Shown piece by piece: positions 53,349 to 62,905 of a stretch of DNA of 64,000 nucleotides. Positions within the stretch are counted from its first letter, which is position 1; each line of letters opens with the position of its first letter. Both the position numbers and the translations under genes were made by a program. This stretch comes from Gammaproteobacteria bacterium (GTDB lineage: Bacteria; Pseudomonadota; Gammaproteobacteria; Steroidobacterales; Rariloculaceae). The notes under the pieces were generated by a model. It saw only the letters and a list, made by a program, of their open reading frames with translations, did no database searches and had not been told where the DNA came from. The DNA lies in the NCBI GenBank assembly GCA_022825505.1, contig JAJDWR010000006.1, forward strand, positions 1-64,000. Reading direction: 5' to 3'.

Positions 53349-54542
53349 ATGAGTGCTTCCGTGATGACCGCCGGTGGACCATCCGCCGCAATGCTGCCCA
53401 TGAACCGGCGCCCGGTCGGTATCGGTGTGATCGCCGCCATCGTGCTTACCGTCTACCTCGCCCAGAGTTTCGGGTGGCGCCAGGGGGCGCTGTTCGTTGT
53501 CGGGTTCGGTGCCGGCATTGTCCTGTACCACGCGGCGTTCGGCTTTACTTCGGCCTGGCGCCGTGCCATTCAGTCCGGCCGTTCGGCGGGATTGCGGGCG
53601 CAACTGCTGATGCTGGCTGTCACGGCGCTGGCGTTCCTGCCGTTAATTGCGGATGGCCAACTCTGGGGCATGGAACTGCGCGGCAATGTTCGGCCGCTGA
53701 GCCTGTCGGTGGCCGCGGGCGCGTTCCTGTTCGGCATCGGCATGCAATTGGGCGGCGGCTGCGCGTCGGGAACGCTGTTCACGGTTGGAGGCGGCAGCGT
53801 CCGCATGGTGGCCACGCTGGCGGCCTTCATCGCCGGTTCCGCGCTGGGCGCCTTTCACCGGCCGGCCTGGGAAGCCGCGGCGCCGAGCGCGGGTCCGGTC
53901 TCGCTTGAGGGACTGCTGGGCATGCCGGGGGCGCTGGCGGCGACGCTGGCATTGCTCGCGTCGGCCTGGATCATCACCAACAGAATCGAGCGCCGGCGCC
54001 ACGGAGACGTTGCACCGGTGGGCGCCGCACCAACGCGCGCCGATTGGCTGCGGGGACCCTGGCCGCTGATCGCCGGCGCGCTGGGTCTGGCAGCAGTCAA
54101 TGTCGCCACGCTGGCACTGGCGGGAAGACCGTGGGGCATCACATCCGGGTTCGCCCTCTGGGGCTCGAAGGTACTGGCCGCGCTGGGTGTGGACGTCGCC
54201 TCCTGGCCGTACTGGCAGGGATCGGCCGCGCTGGAGGCAAGCGTCTTCAGCGACATCACCTCGGTCATGAACATGGGAATCCTGCTCGGGGCGCTGACGG
54301 CAGCGGGGCTGGCCGGGCGATTCTCCCCTGTCTGGCGGATTCCGGCCCGATCTCTGGCCGCCGCCGTGCTCGGCGGACTGTTGCTGGGCTACGGAGCCCG
54401 AATCGCCTACGGGTGCAATATCGGGGCGTTCTTCAGCGGCGTCGCCTCGACCAGTCTGCATGGCTGGCTGTGGCTGGTCGCGGCCTTCGCGGGGAGTGTG
54501 CTGGGCATCCGCATGAGGCCCTGGTTCGGACTTGCAAAATAG
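53349..54542 (+). CDS. YeeE/YedE-family sulfur (thiosulfate-type) transporter
   Basis: A 397-residue membrane protein with about nine to ten helices, starting at the ATG at 53349. The two Cys/Gly-rich pore motifs of the family are present: GMQLGGGCASGTLFTVGGGS and YGCNIGAFFSGVAS. Members take up thiosulfate (TsuA), and one group has been linked to selenium metabolism. No TusA/SirA-like gene adjoins it. The substrate here could be thiosulfate or another sulfur species; the presence of selD and a selenoprotein candidate in the window keeps selenium open. Confidence 0.82.
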   Translation: MSASVMTAGGPSAAMLPMNRRPVGIGVIAAIVLTVYLAQSFGWRQGALFVVGFGAGIVLYHAAFGFTSAWRRAIQSGRSAGLRAQLLMLAVTALAFLPLIADGQLWGMELRGNVRPLSLSVAAGAFLFGIGMQLGGGCASGTLFTVGGGSVRMVATLAAFIAGSALGAFHRPAWEAAAPSAGPVSLEGLLGMPGALAATLALLASAWIITNRIERRRHGDVAPVGAAPTRADWLRGPWPLIAGALGLAAVNVATLALAGRPWGITSGFALWGSKVLAALGVDVASWPYWQGSAALEASVFSDITSVMNMGILLGALTAAGLAGRFSPVWRIPARSLAAAVLGGLLLGYGARIAYGCNIGAFFSGVASTSLHGWLWLVAAFAGSVLGIRMRPWFGLAK

Positions 54543-54544
54543 CA

Positions 54545-54564
54545 ATGCGACTTCGCGTTTTTTT
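54545..54564 (+). terminator. Short terminator after the YeeE/YedE gene
   Basis: ATGCG and CGCGT form a 5-bp stem with an ACTT loop right after the stop codon, and the T that closes the stem begins a run of seven T. The stem is short, but position and T-run fit a factor-independent terminator. Confidence 0.5.
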
Positions 54565-54618
54565 CAATTCAGGCGGCGATTGCGCCTGCTAGAATCGACA
54601 ACATGACCATTTGACAGG

Positions 54619-55044
54619 GTGAAACAAGTGAAAGTGGACCATGCGCGCGTTTTCTTATCCCCCCTTCACGTGCTTGTTCCCTTGTTTGTCCTTTCGTTAC
54701 CGGCATCAGGACACCATTCATTTTCGGTGCAGTACGACGACACCAGGCCGATCACCATCCAGGGGTGGCTGACCAAGGTCGAGTGGACCAATCCGCACGT
54801 GTACTTCTATCTGGATGTGGAGGGAAAGGAGAACGATGTCGAGAACTGGGCATTCGAGATGGTGGCGCCCATTGTGCTTGAGCGCCGCGGCTGGACGCGC
54901 AACACGCTACAGATCGGCGAAGAAATCGAAGTCGACGGTTATCTTGCGAGGGACGGCAGCCGCCTGGCGAGTGCTGAAACGCTGCTCATCGTTCGTACCG
55001 GAGAACGGCACTCCGGCACGACCGCTCAGCTACTTTCGGAATAG
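54619..55044 (+). CDS. Secreted DUF6152 protein
   Basis: A 141-residue protein; GTG at 54619 or at 54628 may start it. A hydrophobic signal segment (HVLVPLFVLSLPASG) precedes HHSFSVQYDDTRPITIQGWLT, VEWTNPHVYFYLDV and GEEIEVDGYLARDGS, the DUF6152 pattern. The following gene encodes a protein resembling the C-terminal domain of the DUF6152 fusion at 20810-21838, so the pair may be the split form of that fusion. Function unknown. Confidence 0.75.
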   Translation: MKQVKVDHARVFLSPLHVLVPLFVLSLPASGHHSFSVQYDDTRPITIQGWLTKVEWTNPHVYFYLDVEGKENDVENWAFEMVAPIVLERRGWTRNTLQIGEEIEVDGYLARDGSRLASAETLLIVRTGERHSGTTAQLLSE

Positions 55045-55092
55045 TTTCGTCCGGAGCAGGCTCATCCGAAGGAACCAGCAGCGCAGTTGCCG

Positions 55093-55905
55093 ATGAAATT
55101 CCTTGCGCGAACCGCCCTGCCCTGCCTGGTTGCCCTGGTCGTCCCCGGGGCGGCATTGGCCCAGGCCAGTGCGGATAATCCGGGCGAATCGGCGCGACCG
55201 GTACCGCGGCTGCCTGACGGCACCGTGAATCTGGGCCCTGCGCCGGGAGAGTCAGGCCACTGGGATACGGGCCGCGGCGGCGCTCTCATGGAAAACGACG
55301 TGGAACTGAACGGATTCTTTCTCGTCGATCCGTCGGACGTGGACCGGGTGGCGCCCTTCAAGCCCTGGGCGCGGGAACTGTTCCTGGCGCGACAGGCCAA
55401 CCTCGGCCTCCACGACCCGCATCCACGATGCTCGGGGAATGGCGGGCCACGCACCTTCGATACGCCCTACGGCATCGATTTCGTCCAGGATGCCAACCGG
55501 CAGCGCATCCTGATACTGGTTGGCTGGTCGCGGCGCTGGCGCGAAATCCACATGGACGGCCGGCCGCACCCGGATCTCGATACCTTTACGCCCACCTTCT
55601 TCGGGCATTCCGTCGGTCATTGGGAGGGCGACACGCTGGTCATCGACACGGTCGGATTCAACGAAAGGTTCTGGTTCACCAGAAAGCCCATGGGCATGGT
55701 GCATACGGAATCGCTGCACCTGGTGGAACGCATTTCCCGGCCCGATTACCACACGCTGCGCTACGAGGTCACGGTGGACGACCCGGCGGCCTACACGCGT
55801 CCCTGGACGGCGAGCTGGGAATTGCCGTGGACGGAGTTTGAAATCGTCGAATACCTGTGCAACGAGAACAACCTGGACCCGGTGCATTTTGTCGGTCCGC
55901 AATAG
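55093..55905 (+). CDS. Secreted protein of unknown function, partner of DUF6152
   Basis: A 270-residue protein with a signal peptide (LVALVVPGAALAQAS). The C-terminal half, with HWEGDTLVIDTVGFNERFW, HLVERISRPDYHTLRYEVTVDDP and FEIVEYLCNENN, resembles the C-terminal domain of the fusion at 20810-21838. The N-terminal half has PRTFDTPYGIDFVQD and ILILVGWSRRWREIHMDGRP. Its gene lies 48 nt after the DUF6152 gene on the same strand. No named domain recognised. Confidence 0.7.
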   Translation: MKFLARTALPCLVALVVPGAALAQASADNPGESARPVPRLPDGTVNLGPAPGESGHWDTGRGGALMENDVELNGFFLVDPSDVDRVAPFKPWARELFLARQANLGLHDPHPRCSGNGGPRTFDTPYGIDFVQDANRQRILILVGWSRRWREIHMDGRPHPDLDTFTPTFFGHSVGHWEGDTLVIDTVGFNERFWFTRKPMGMVHTESLHLVERISRPDYHTLRYEVTVDDPAAYTRPWTASWELPWTEFEIVEYLCNENNLDPVHFVGPQ

Positions 55906-56069
55906 ATTGGTGTGCGCCGGTCGCACGATCAGCGACAATACTACGACAAATGGCTTACACGCGATTGTTACTTGTGCTTCGATATACCATATGTCGAATC
56001 TTCCCGAATAAAAACACCTAAGTTAATGAAGTTACGCAATAATTCTTCATACGACAACAGGCGGTCACC

Positions 56070-56501
56070 ATGATCAGACTCATCATTGCAAGCTCAGCCG
56101 TAGTCATCCTCGCATTCGCACACCAGGGCCTCTCCCAGCAACCGCTCATGGAGCCGGAGATGGCGCTTTACAACTTCAGCGAGATGGAACCCCGCGGCAG
56201 GGAAGGATTCAGTGCCCATTTCGTTTCCGCCGCGACCATTCGGATGCTTCGGGCCGAAGTCAGCGCCGGAACGTCCACGACTCACCACAACCACCCGGAC
56301 GAGGAAATGGTCTACGTGGTGGAAGGTCGAATCCGCGTGTTCAGCGGGGGAAACGAGGTGGAGCTGGGAGCGGGCGAACTCGTAGTGTTTCCGGCCTATG
56401 TCGATCATCACTATGAAGCGATCGTGGACTCGATGACGATCGAGGTCTTCGGTCCGGGACGCACCTTCGGCGCCCCGGCAGGCATGGGCATGGGCGGTTG
56501 A
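56070..56501 (+). CDS. Secreted single-domain cupin
   Basis: A 143-residue protein with a signal peptide (LIIASSAVVILAFAHQGLSQ) and one cupin barrel. Motif 1 is THHNHPDEEMVYVVEG with the metal-binding His and Glu, and motif 2 is FPAYVDHHYEA. Export of a cupin is less common than cytoplasmic forms. It is followed 25 nt later by the M28-like gene. Function unknown; candidate metal-dependent dioxygenase or binding protein. Confidence 0.75.
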   Translation: MIRLIIASSAVVILAFAHQGLSQQPLMEPEMALYNFSEMEPRGREGFSAHFVSAATIRMLRAEVSAGTSTTHHNHPDEEMVYVVEGRIRVFSGGNEVELGAGELVVFPAYVDHHYEAIVDSMTIEVFGPGRTFGAPAGMGMGG

Positions 56502-56526
56502 TCCACGCGCGTCAGAGCCAAACCAC

Positions 56527-58107
56527 GTGAAATCTCTGTATCGCGCCGGGCTCGCGGCCGCAGTCCTAGTCCCGTTGACCGGCGACATTGCGCAGGCCCA
56601 GACACCTGATGCGGACGCGCCGTGGTTCGGCGTGCCGCTGCCGCCGGGGTTGGAGGCCCACGAGGCGCCGGTCGTTCTGGGCGAGAGACCGCCGGAGCCC
56701 GCTCGCGTACCTCCCGGCGAAGAACGGTTCGTGCACCTGGACGGCGAACTCATGGAGGCCGATGTTCAGGCCATTGTGGACTTCGCCATTGCAAGCCGGG
56801 CGGACAAGGAAATCGGCGACGGTCAGTTCTGGGGCCGCATCGGCGGCCTGCCGTCGGCGGCCGAGGCCACCGATTGGGTGGTTGGCCGAATCGAGGAAGC
56901 GGGCATCGAAGACATAGAGGTTCAGCAACTGGAGCAGGACGAAGGGACCGCGTTGTGGCTGCCGCTGCGGTGGGAAATGGCGCTTCTGGCCAGTCCCGAC
57001 ACGGGTCCCGAAAGCACTGACGTCGTTCTCGAGTCGGCGATGCCGCTCCCCTTCTCCGCTTTCCCGGATGACGCCATTACCGCGCCATTGGTCTACGTCG
57101 GCACGGGTAGCGCGGCCGAATCGATGCATGCCGAGGTGGAGGACAGGATCGTCCTGCGCCGGGTTTCACCGCAGGCTCACAGTTTCTTCGAGAGTCAGGC
57201 TACTTTCGCGAGCGCGCGACACCTGTTCGATCGCGGCGCGGCCGCCGTCATCAACATGATGGATATTCCCGGCAACGTTCGTTCCTACGACTACTTCGGT
57301 TGCGGCGACGCCTGCTTCAATCTCGGCGGGCAGGACAGCCGGTTTCTTCGCGAGGTCGTGAATGGCGCGGCAGAGGCCGGTACGGCCGACGGGCTGCGCA
57401 TGCGGATCGCGCTGGAAGCCGAATCCCGGAGCGGGCTGACGGCACAGAACGCGCTGGCCGTGATCCCCGGAGCCAGCGATGAGGCGATTCTGATTGTCTC
57501 CCACGTGGATTCCTGGTTCGACGGCGCCAACGACAACGCCGACGGGCTGGCGGTCACGCTGGCGCTGATCCGCCATTTCGCCGGCCTTGACCGGCAACTG
57601 GAGCGCACACTGATCTTCCTGATCAGTGTCGGGCACCACACCGCGGGATTGAACGGTCCCATCCATTTCGTTCGCATGAATCCGGACATCGTCGACAGGA
57701 CGGTGCTGGCGATCAACGTCGAACACGTGGCGGGACGCAACCTCGCCCCGGCACGCACCTTCCATCCCGACGGGCACCGCGAGTTCGACGCCGACACAGG
57801 GGAAGCGCCGATCTCCGCGGGCATCACCAATGAATCGCCCTATCTGCAGGCGCTGATCGACGAAGGCGTGGCGCGCTACGGCACCAATTTCGTTTCCGGG
57901 AACTCAACGGCATCCAGCGGCGAGAGCCAGTGGCTCATCGACCTGGGATTCCCCGTCCTGACCATCATGCAGGCGTACCCGCTCTATCACACGTCCGGCG
58001 AGGTGGCGGAGATCATATCGACGCCCGGCATGGAGCGCATGGCACGCTTCCTGGCGTACTACATCACCGAGGCAAGCGGCGCATCCGGCGAGGCGCTGGC
58101 AAACTAG
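56527..58107 (+). CDS. Secreted M28-family-like protein lacking the Glu-Glu pair
   Basis: A 526-residue protein with a GTG start and a signal peptide. The N-terminal part includes a PA-domain-like insert. Metal ligands of the M28 peptidase fold are recognisable: H326 and D328 in VSHVDSW and D336 in GANDNADG, and the C-terminal YHTSGE gives a His. Where active members have GAEEQGLLGS, this one reads GHHTAGLNGP, so the catalytic Glu aligns with H371 and the metal-binding Glu with T372. It may be a non-peptidase binding protein or have altered metal use. Fold assignment is by eye. Confidence 0.7.
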   Translation: MKSLYRAGLAAAVLVPLTGDIAQAQTPDADAPWFGVPLPPGLEAHEAPVVLGERPPEPARVPPGEERFVHLDGELMEADVQAIVDFAIASRADKEIGDGQFWGRIGGLPSAAEATDWVVGRIEEAGIEDIEVQQLEQDEGTALWLPLRWEMALLASPDTGPESTDVVLESAMPLPFSAFPDDAITAPLVYVGTGSAAESMHAEVEDRIVLRRVSPQAHSFFESQATFASARHLFDRGAAAVINMMDIPGNVRSYDYFGCGDACFNLGGQDSRFLREVVNGAAEAGTADGLRMRIALEAESRSGLTAQNALAVIPGASDEAILIVSHVDSWFDGANDNADGLAVTLALIRHFAGLDRQLERTLIFLISVGHHTAGLNGPIHFVRMNPDIVDRTVLAINVEHVAGRNLAPARTFHPDGHREFDADTGEAPISAGITNESPYLQALIDEGVARYGTNFVSGNSTASSGESQWLIDLGFPVLTIMQAYPLYHTSGEVAEIISTPGMERMARFLAYYITEASGASGEALAN

Positions 58108-58110
58108 CCT

Positions 58111-58140
58111 GCGGCAATTGTCGCGGGACTGTTGCCGCGA
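58111..58140. terminator. Stem-loop between convergent genes
   Basis: GCGGCAA (58111-58117) and TTGCCGC (58132-58138) pair perfectly over a 14-nt loop; an alternative TCGCGG/CCGCGA stem (58121-58140) also exists. It lies between the stops of the M28-like gene and the SoxD-like gene. No U-tract. Confidence 0.45.
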
Positions 58141-58144
58141 GCCG

Positions 58145-58657
58145 CTAGGGATACGCCAGGATGAAGTTGTCGCGGTTCGGCATGACGACCGCGGGCAGCG
58201 TCTGCGCGTCCATCGCCTCGTCCTCGGCGATGATCCCGTTCAGGTACAGCAGGTAGGCCGTCAACGCGTAAATCTCGTCATCGCTGAGCGTCCGGGGCGT
58301 CAGGTACGGCATGGAGCGGCGAATGTAGTCGAAGATCGTCGTCGCGTAGGGCCAGAAACTGCCGATGGTCTTCACCGGGGCCGGGTTCGTCAGGGAGCCG
58401 TGGCCGCCCACCAGCACGTCGTTCAACTGGCCGTTTCCCTCCGGTCCGTGGCAGGTCAGGCACTGGATTGCATAGACCGCCTCCCCCTCCAATGCCGTCC
58501 CGGCGCCGGGCGGCAGTCCGGCGCCGTCGGGCCCGATGTCAATGTCCCAGGCGGCGACCTCCTCCGGATCTGCGGGGACACCGAGATTCGGGCTCTCCTG
58601 GGCAAATGCCCCGCTACAGAGACCCGCGCACAGGATGATCGGCAGGCTACGCATCAT
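58145..58657 (-). CDS. SoxD-like periplasmic c-type cytochrome
   Basis: A 170-residue protein from the ATG at 58657 with a signal peptide (MMRSLPIILCAGLCSGAFAQ). It has one heme motif, CLTCHGPEGNG, and an axial Met in YLTPRTLS or SMPYLT. The layout (PNLGVPADPEEVAAWDIDIGPDG before the heme, LLYLNGIIAEDEAMDAQTLPAVVMPNRD after) matches the cytochrome subunit of Sox sulfite/sulfane dehydrogenases. Its gene follows the SoxC-like gene. No soxXYZAB genes are in the window. Confidence 0.82.
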   Translation of the reverse strand: MMRSLPIILCAGLCSGAFAQESPNLGVPADPEEVAAWDIDIGPDGAGLPPGAGTALEGEAVYAIQCLTCHGPEGNGQLNDVLVGGHGSLTNPAPVKTIGSFWPYATTIFDYIRRSMPYLTPRTLSDDEIYALTAYLLYLNGIIAEDEAMDAQTLPAVVMPNRDNFILAYP

Positions 58658-58758
58658 CAGCGCCGACCGGCAAACCGACGGACCAACAGGTGCCACCGAA
58701 GAACCGGAAGTCATGTCGGCCGCCGGCAAGCCAGATGTCAACGTCGCCCACCGGCCCG

Positions 58759-60048
58759 CTACACATGAATGTTGGCCACCTGTCCATTGGCGTCCACCCG
58801 CCAGGCCTGTATCCCGTTGTAGTGGTAGGCGAAATTCACGCCTTTTGCTGCGATGATCGCGTCCCGGGTCGGCTGCACGGCGCCGGTCTCGTCCACGGCC
58901 CGGCTCATGATCACGGCCGGCGCGCCGTTCCAGCGCCAGGCCATTCGGAACCGGGTGACCGCCTTGTCCAGAACCGGCGCGGACAGCGCCGCTTCCGCCC
59001 AGCTCGCGCCTCCATCCGCGGAGACCTCGACCCTCGCGACCCGTCCCAGACCCGACCACGCCATGCCGGAGATCTGGTAGAGCCCGGGACCCGCCAGTTC
59101 CAGCCCCGGCGACGGCGACGTGATCACCGACTTGACATCCATCGGGAAGGTGAACATCAGCGATCGGCCATCCGGCAACAGATCCGTGTACTTGGAGGTC
59201 TCCTCCCTCGTCATCATGGGCGCGGCGGTGACCTTGATGCGGCGCAGCCACTTCACGCTCATGTTGCCTTCGTAACCCGGAAGGAACAGCCGCACCGGGT
59301 AGCCGTTTTCCGGCCGCAGGCGCTCGCCGTTCTGGTAGATCGCCAGCAGCGCATCGTCCATGGCCTTGGCCAGGGGCACGCTCCGGGTCATCGCGGCGGC
59401 ATCGGCGCCCTCGGCGAGAATCCAGTGTGCGGAGGGATCAAGCCCCGCCTCATCGAGCAGGATGGACAGCGGCACACCGGTCCACTCGCTGCAGGAGACA
59501 AGACCGTGCAACTCGCCGCAGGTACCGCTGACCGGCTCCGGTGCGAGCCCGGTCAACCGGCTGTTGCCGGAACACTCGATGAACTGAATGCGCGAGACCA
59601 TCGGGTAACGGGACAGCATATCCATGTCGAAGAACAGCGCCCGATCCACCAGTCCGTGGATCAGCAGGCGATGCGCATCGGGATCGATGTCCGGGACGCC
59701 ACTGTGGTGGCGCTCGAAGTGCAACCCGCTGGGCGTGATCATGCCCTCAAGCGCCTCAAGCGGCGTCCGGGACCCGCCGCTGCCATCGGTGCCGGGAGCC
59801 GACGTGGTCAGCCGCTGAATGTGGTCCTCGTAACGCGCACGGCTGCCGTGGCCCGTCATGGGCGCGCCCGGGATCCTCATCCATGGCGACAACTCCTGCG
59901 CTCGCGCCGCCGTCAGCAGCCCGAGGGAACCGGCACCGAGAGCCGCGGCGCCCCTGGTCAGAAACAGGCGCCGATGCAGCAGGCCGTTACCCGCGACCTG
60001 TTCAGGATTGCGCGGATTCCGCCCTGACGCCGATTTCCTGTTGGCCAT
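58759..60048 (-). CDS. SoxC-like molybdopterin sulfite dehydrogenase subunit
   Basis: A 429-residue protein from the ATG at 60048, which has AGGGGG upstream. A Tat signal is present (HRRLFLTRGAAALGAG). The molybdenum-ligand Cys is in FIECSGNSRLTG, and YPVRLFLPGYEGNMSVKWLRRI is the family loop, followed by the Mo-co dimerisation domain (SADGGASW, RFRMAWRWNG). With the SoxD-like cytochrome it should form a periplasmic sulfane/sulfite dehydrogenase. The absence of other sox genes suggests a stand-alone role, for instance oxidising sulfite released from organosulfur compounds. Confidence 0.88.
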   Translation of the reverse strand: MANRKSASGRNPRNPEQVAGNGLLHRRLFLTRGAAALGAGSLGLLTAARAQELSPWMRIPGAPMTGHGSRARYEDHIQRLTTSAPGTDGSGGSRTPLEALEGMITPSGLHFERHHSGVPDIDPDAHRLLIHGLVDRALFFDMDMLSRYPMVSRIQFIECSGNSRLTGLAPEPVSGTCGELHGLVSCSEWTGVPLSILLDEAGLDPSAHWILAEGADAAAMTRSVPLAKAMDDALLAIYQNGERLRPENGYPVRLFLPGYEGNMSVKWLRRIKVTAAPMMTREETSKYTDLLPDGRSLMFTFPMDVKSVITSPSPGLELAGPGLYQISGMAWSGLGRVARVEVSADGGASWAEAALSAPVLDKAVTRFRMAWRWNGAPAVIMSRAVDETGAVQPTRDAIIAAKGVNFAYHYNGIQAWRVDANGQVANIHV

Positions 60049-60186
60049 GAATGCCCCCTGCATTCGCCCTGCTCAAGCCCGGCGAGCCAATCCAGCCAGC
60101 GGCGAAGCCGGTCGGGACACGACCCGGCCGACCTGCCGACCCGCCGTCGCGCCCCCCGATGCGGCGGGACCTTTGCCGCGCGCCAG

Positions 60187-62667
60187 CTAGAACTGGTAGG
60201 TGAGCTGCGCTCCCACCTCCCTGGGAAGCCTGGGCCTGATCCGGAAATTCCGCCGTCCGGGCCCTGTCGGAGCGATCGCGTTGTCGTTGGAGAAATCGAT
60301 TCGCCGCGGCGTGGCATCGTCGGTGAGGTTGCTGCCATAAAGCCGAATGGTCAGGTCCCCGTTCCGGAACGCCAGCGACCCGTTGAACGTGGTCGTCGCC
60401 GGCAACGCCATGATGTTGGATGCATCCACGTACCAGTCGCCCTCATAGCGCATGTCGAGCCGGGCCATCCAGGTCCAGTCGCTGGTACCGATGGGGTCCG
60501 ATCGAAACGTCGGCGACAGGACCAGTGTCTGCTCCGGCTGCTCGATCAGCCGATTGCCGCCCACCTCGACGCACGCCGTCGCGGCGCCGGTTGCAGCCGT
60601 ATGCGTCGGCGGCAATTGCAGGTTCTGTACGGAAAGAGGATCACAGAACTGACTGTACTCCAGACTGGAAAGCGTCGCCGCGCCGCGCACGGTCCAGTTG
60701 TCCGTAGCCGCCCAGGTCGCCTCCACTTCGACACCGGACAGGTCCCCTACCCCGGTATTGATAAAGGTTCGAGCCATCACGAACGGGCCGTTGAAGGTCG
60801 TTCCATTCGGATCGAACGAGCCGTCATTCCAGTCGCCATCCCAGCTCAGCGTAAAGGGGTTGATCATCTTGTCCCATTCCATGACATAGACCGCGGCCGC
60901 CAGTTGCAGGCGGTTTTCCAGCGTGTTCGCCTTGACGCCGACCTCGAAATTGGTCAACGACTCCTCCTCGAATGTGAGGAACGTCCTCTCGTCGAATGCG
61001 ACCGCCCCTGCCCTGGCGGCAGCGGCCAGCGAGTCGATCCGCAACTGCTCCACAAAGGGCAGGTTGACCCCGGCCGGATTGGTTCCACTGGAAATCTGGC
61101 CGTAGACCGAGACGTCCTCGGTGAGGTTGTGGTTCAGGCCGATACGCGGCTGGAAGCTGTCGGTCGTCAGGTTGAAGCTGGCCCCGGTGATGTTGTCGAT
61201 GTTGGTCACGTCATCCCGCTGGAAGCGCCCCTCGAAGGACACCGTCGTCTGATCGGTGATGTCGTAGGTGACGTTTGCGTATATGCCCGTATTCGTCGAT
61301 GTATCCGACAACACCAGGTTGGGAACGAACGGATTGCCCCGGTTGACTTCGTCTTCCAGCTCCAGCACCACGCCGGCGTACACCGACCATACATTCGTCA
61401 GGGACGAATAATCGTACACCGAGGCGCCCACAAGCCAGCGCAGCCGATCTTCGCCCGGCGACAGCCACCGCGCCTCCACGTAATTCTCCTCGATGACATT
61501 GGGATTGGCCATGGAGCTGACGCCCGCCACCATGAACATCCCCATGGGGAAGGAAACAACGGGATCGGCCCCTGAGGTATCCGAGTCATACCAGCGTCGA
61601 AGTTCGTCCTCGGAATAGAACGCCAGGAGTTCCACCGTGCTGCCGCCCTCCATGTTGAAGTTGAACTGGCTCTGGATGCGATTTCGCTCGACGCGCGACG
61701 ACGGATCCAGCACGCTGTAGATCTGCGCGGCATAGTACTCCGGCGTACCCTCCTCGAAGATCAGCTCGGGCCTGTGGTTCCTGGGATAACCGCCCGCGGG
61801 AACGGCCACCTCGCAGTTGTAGGTGCCCTCGAAGTAGCGATTTCCCATTCCAAGCGTGATGTTCGAACAGGCATCGCGTTCCGCCCGTGTGGGGAACCAC
61901 TCGATGGGCGGCGTGTCGTCGATGTTCGAATGAATGAATCGCACGTAGCCGTCGAAGGCGTCATTGGGCGCAAACGTCAGCTTGCCGGTCACGTAGGTGG
62001 TCTGCTGTCCACCCAGCTCGTAACCGTCGCTGGAAACCCACTCGTCCGCACCGCGGAACTCGTCGAAGTTCGCGTCCAGCGTGTACCCGAAGGTGTCGTT
62101 GATGGGGCCGCCGATCTCGAACTGGAGCTCGTTCCGTCCCAGGCTGCTGGTCGCGAGCCGCATGTCGCCGCTGAATTCGTCGCCCGGCGTGCGCGATACG
62201 TAGTTGATGGCGCCGGCAAAGGTGGCGCGCCCGAAGGCGGAACTCTGCGGTCCGCGCATGACCTCGACCCGGTCGACGCCGACGAACTGCAATCCGCCCT
62301 GCTGCCCCAGCAGCGGCATGCCGTCGAGGAAGGAAGTCACCTTCTGGCGTACCGGATTCTGCGCCGCAGTCTGTACACCGCGTACCGACGGACGGCTGCC
62401 CTGGCGATCCTGGGCCTGTTCCCAGTTGATGCCCGGCGTCATCTCGAACAGGTCGTAGGCGTCGCGGATACCCGACTCGACGAGCAGGTCCGAGTTGATG
62501 ACCGAAATCGACACGGGAACCTCCTGCAGGCTCTCCTCACGCTTTCGGGCCGTGACGACGATTTCCTCCAGCAGGTCCTGGGCAATCACGGGTGGCGCGG
62601 CCAGCGCGACACCCACCAGGGAGGCCAATAAATGTCCGCGTGTACGATTTCTGGATTGTTTGTTCAC
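60187..62667 (-). CDS. TonB-dependent outer-membrane receptor
   Basis: An 826-residue protein. GTG at 62667 is chosen: GGAGAA lies just upstream and the signal peptide (LASLVGVALAAPPVIAQ) follows. The TonB box region is LEEIVVTARKREESLQEVPVS. The plug has VEVMRGPQSSAFGRATFAGAINYVS, and the last strand ends REVGAQLTYQF with terminal Phe. It resembles the large group of marine TonB receptors for unknown organic ligands. It is transcribed toward the SoxC-like gene and may share its operon (about 138 nt gap). Confidence 0.9.
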   Translation of the reverse strand: MNKQSRNRTRGHLLASLVGVALAAPPVIAQDLLEEIVVTARKREESLQEVPVSISVINSDLLVESGIRDAYDLFEMTPGINWEQAQDRQGSRPSVRGVQTAAQNPVRQKVTSFLDGMPLLGQQGGLQFVGVDRVEVMRGPQSSAFGRATFAGAINYVSRTPGDEFSGDMRLATSSLGRNELQFEIGGPINDTFGYTLDANFDEFRGADEWVSSDGYELGGQQTTYVTGKLTFAPNDAFDGYVRFIHSNIDDTPPIEWFPTRAERDACSNITLGMGNRYFEGTYNCEVAVPAGGYPRNHRPELIFEEGTPEYYAAQIYSVLDPSSRVERNRIQSQFNFNMEGGSTVELLAFYSEDELRRWYDSDTSGADPVVSFPMGMFMVAGVSSMANPNVIEENYVEARWLSPGEDRLRWLVGASVYDYSSLTNVWSVYAGVVLELEDEVNRGNPFVPNLVLSDTSTNTGIYANVTYDITDQTTVSFEGRFQRDDVTNIDNITGASFNLTTDSFQPRIGLNHNLTEDVSVYGQISSGTNPAGVNLPFVEQLRIDSLAAAARAGAVAFDERTFLTFEEESLTNFEVGVKANTLENRLQLAAAVYVMEWDKMINPFTLSWDGDWNDGSFDPNGTTFNGPFVMARTFINTGVGDLSGVEVEATWAATDNWTVRGAATLSSLEYSQFCDPLSVQNLQLPPTHTAATGAATACVEVGGNRLIEQPEQTLVLSPTFRSDPIGTSDWTWMARLDMRYEGDWYVDASNIMALPATTTFNGSLAFRNGDLTIRLYGSNLTDDATPRRIDFSNDNAIAPTGPGRRNFRIRPRLPREVGAQLTYQF

Positions 62668-62905
62668 GACTTCTCCGTTGTCACAACTTTCGTTGCACAG
62701 TTTAGTGTTGCAAGGGCACGCGCACTCGGGCATCGCTCAAGACTGACCGGATCGCCCTGGAAATCGCATGACCCTTGCATGCTCCCCAAGTGAGGCGCGC
62801 ATAGTGTACGACGCACGCCACCGGGATTGAAGCAGAAATTCACCGATTGAGACAAAATTGTTGTACATTCGCCATGCGCCGCCGGACCCAAGAGGAACGA
62901 GACAT

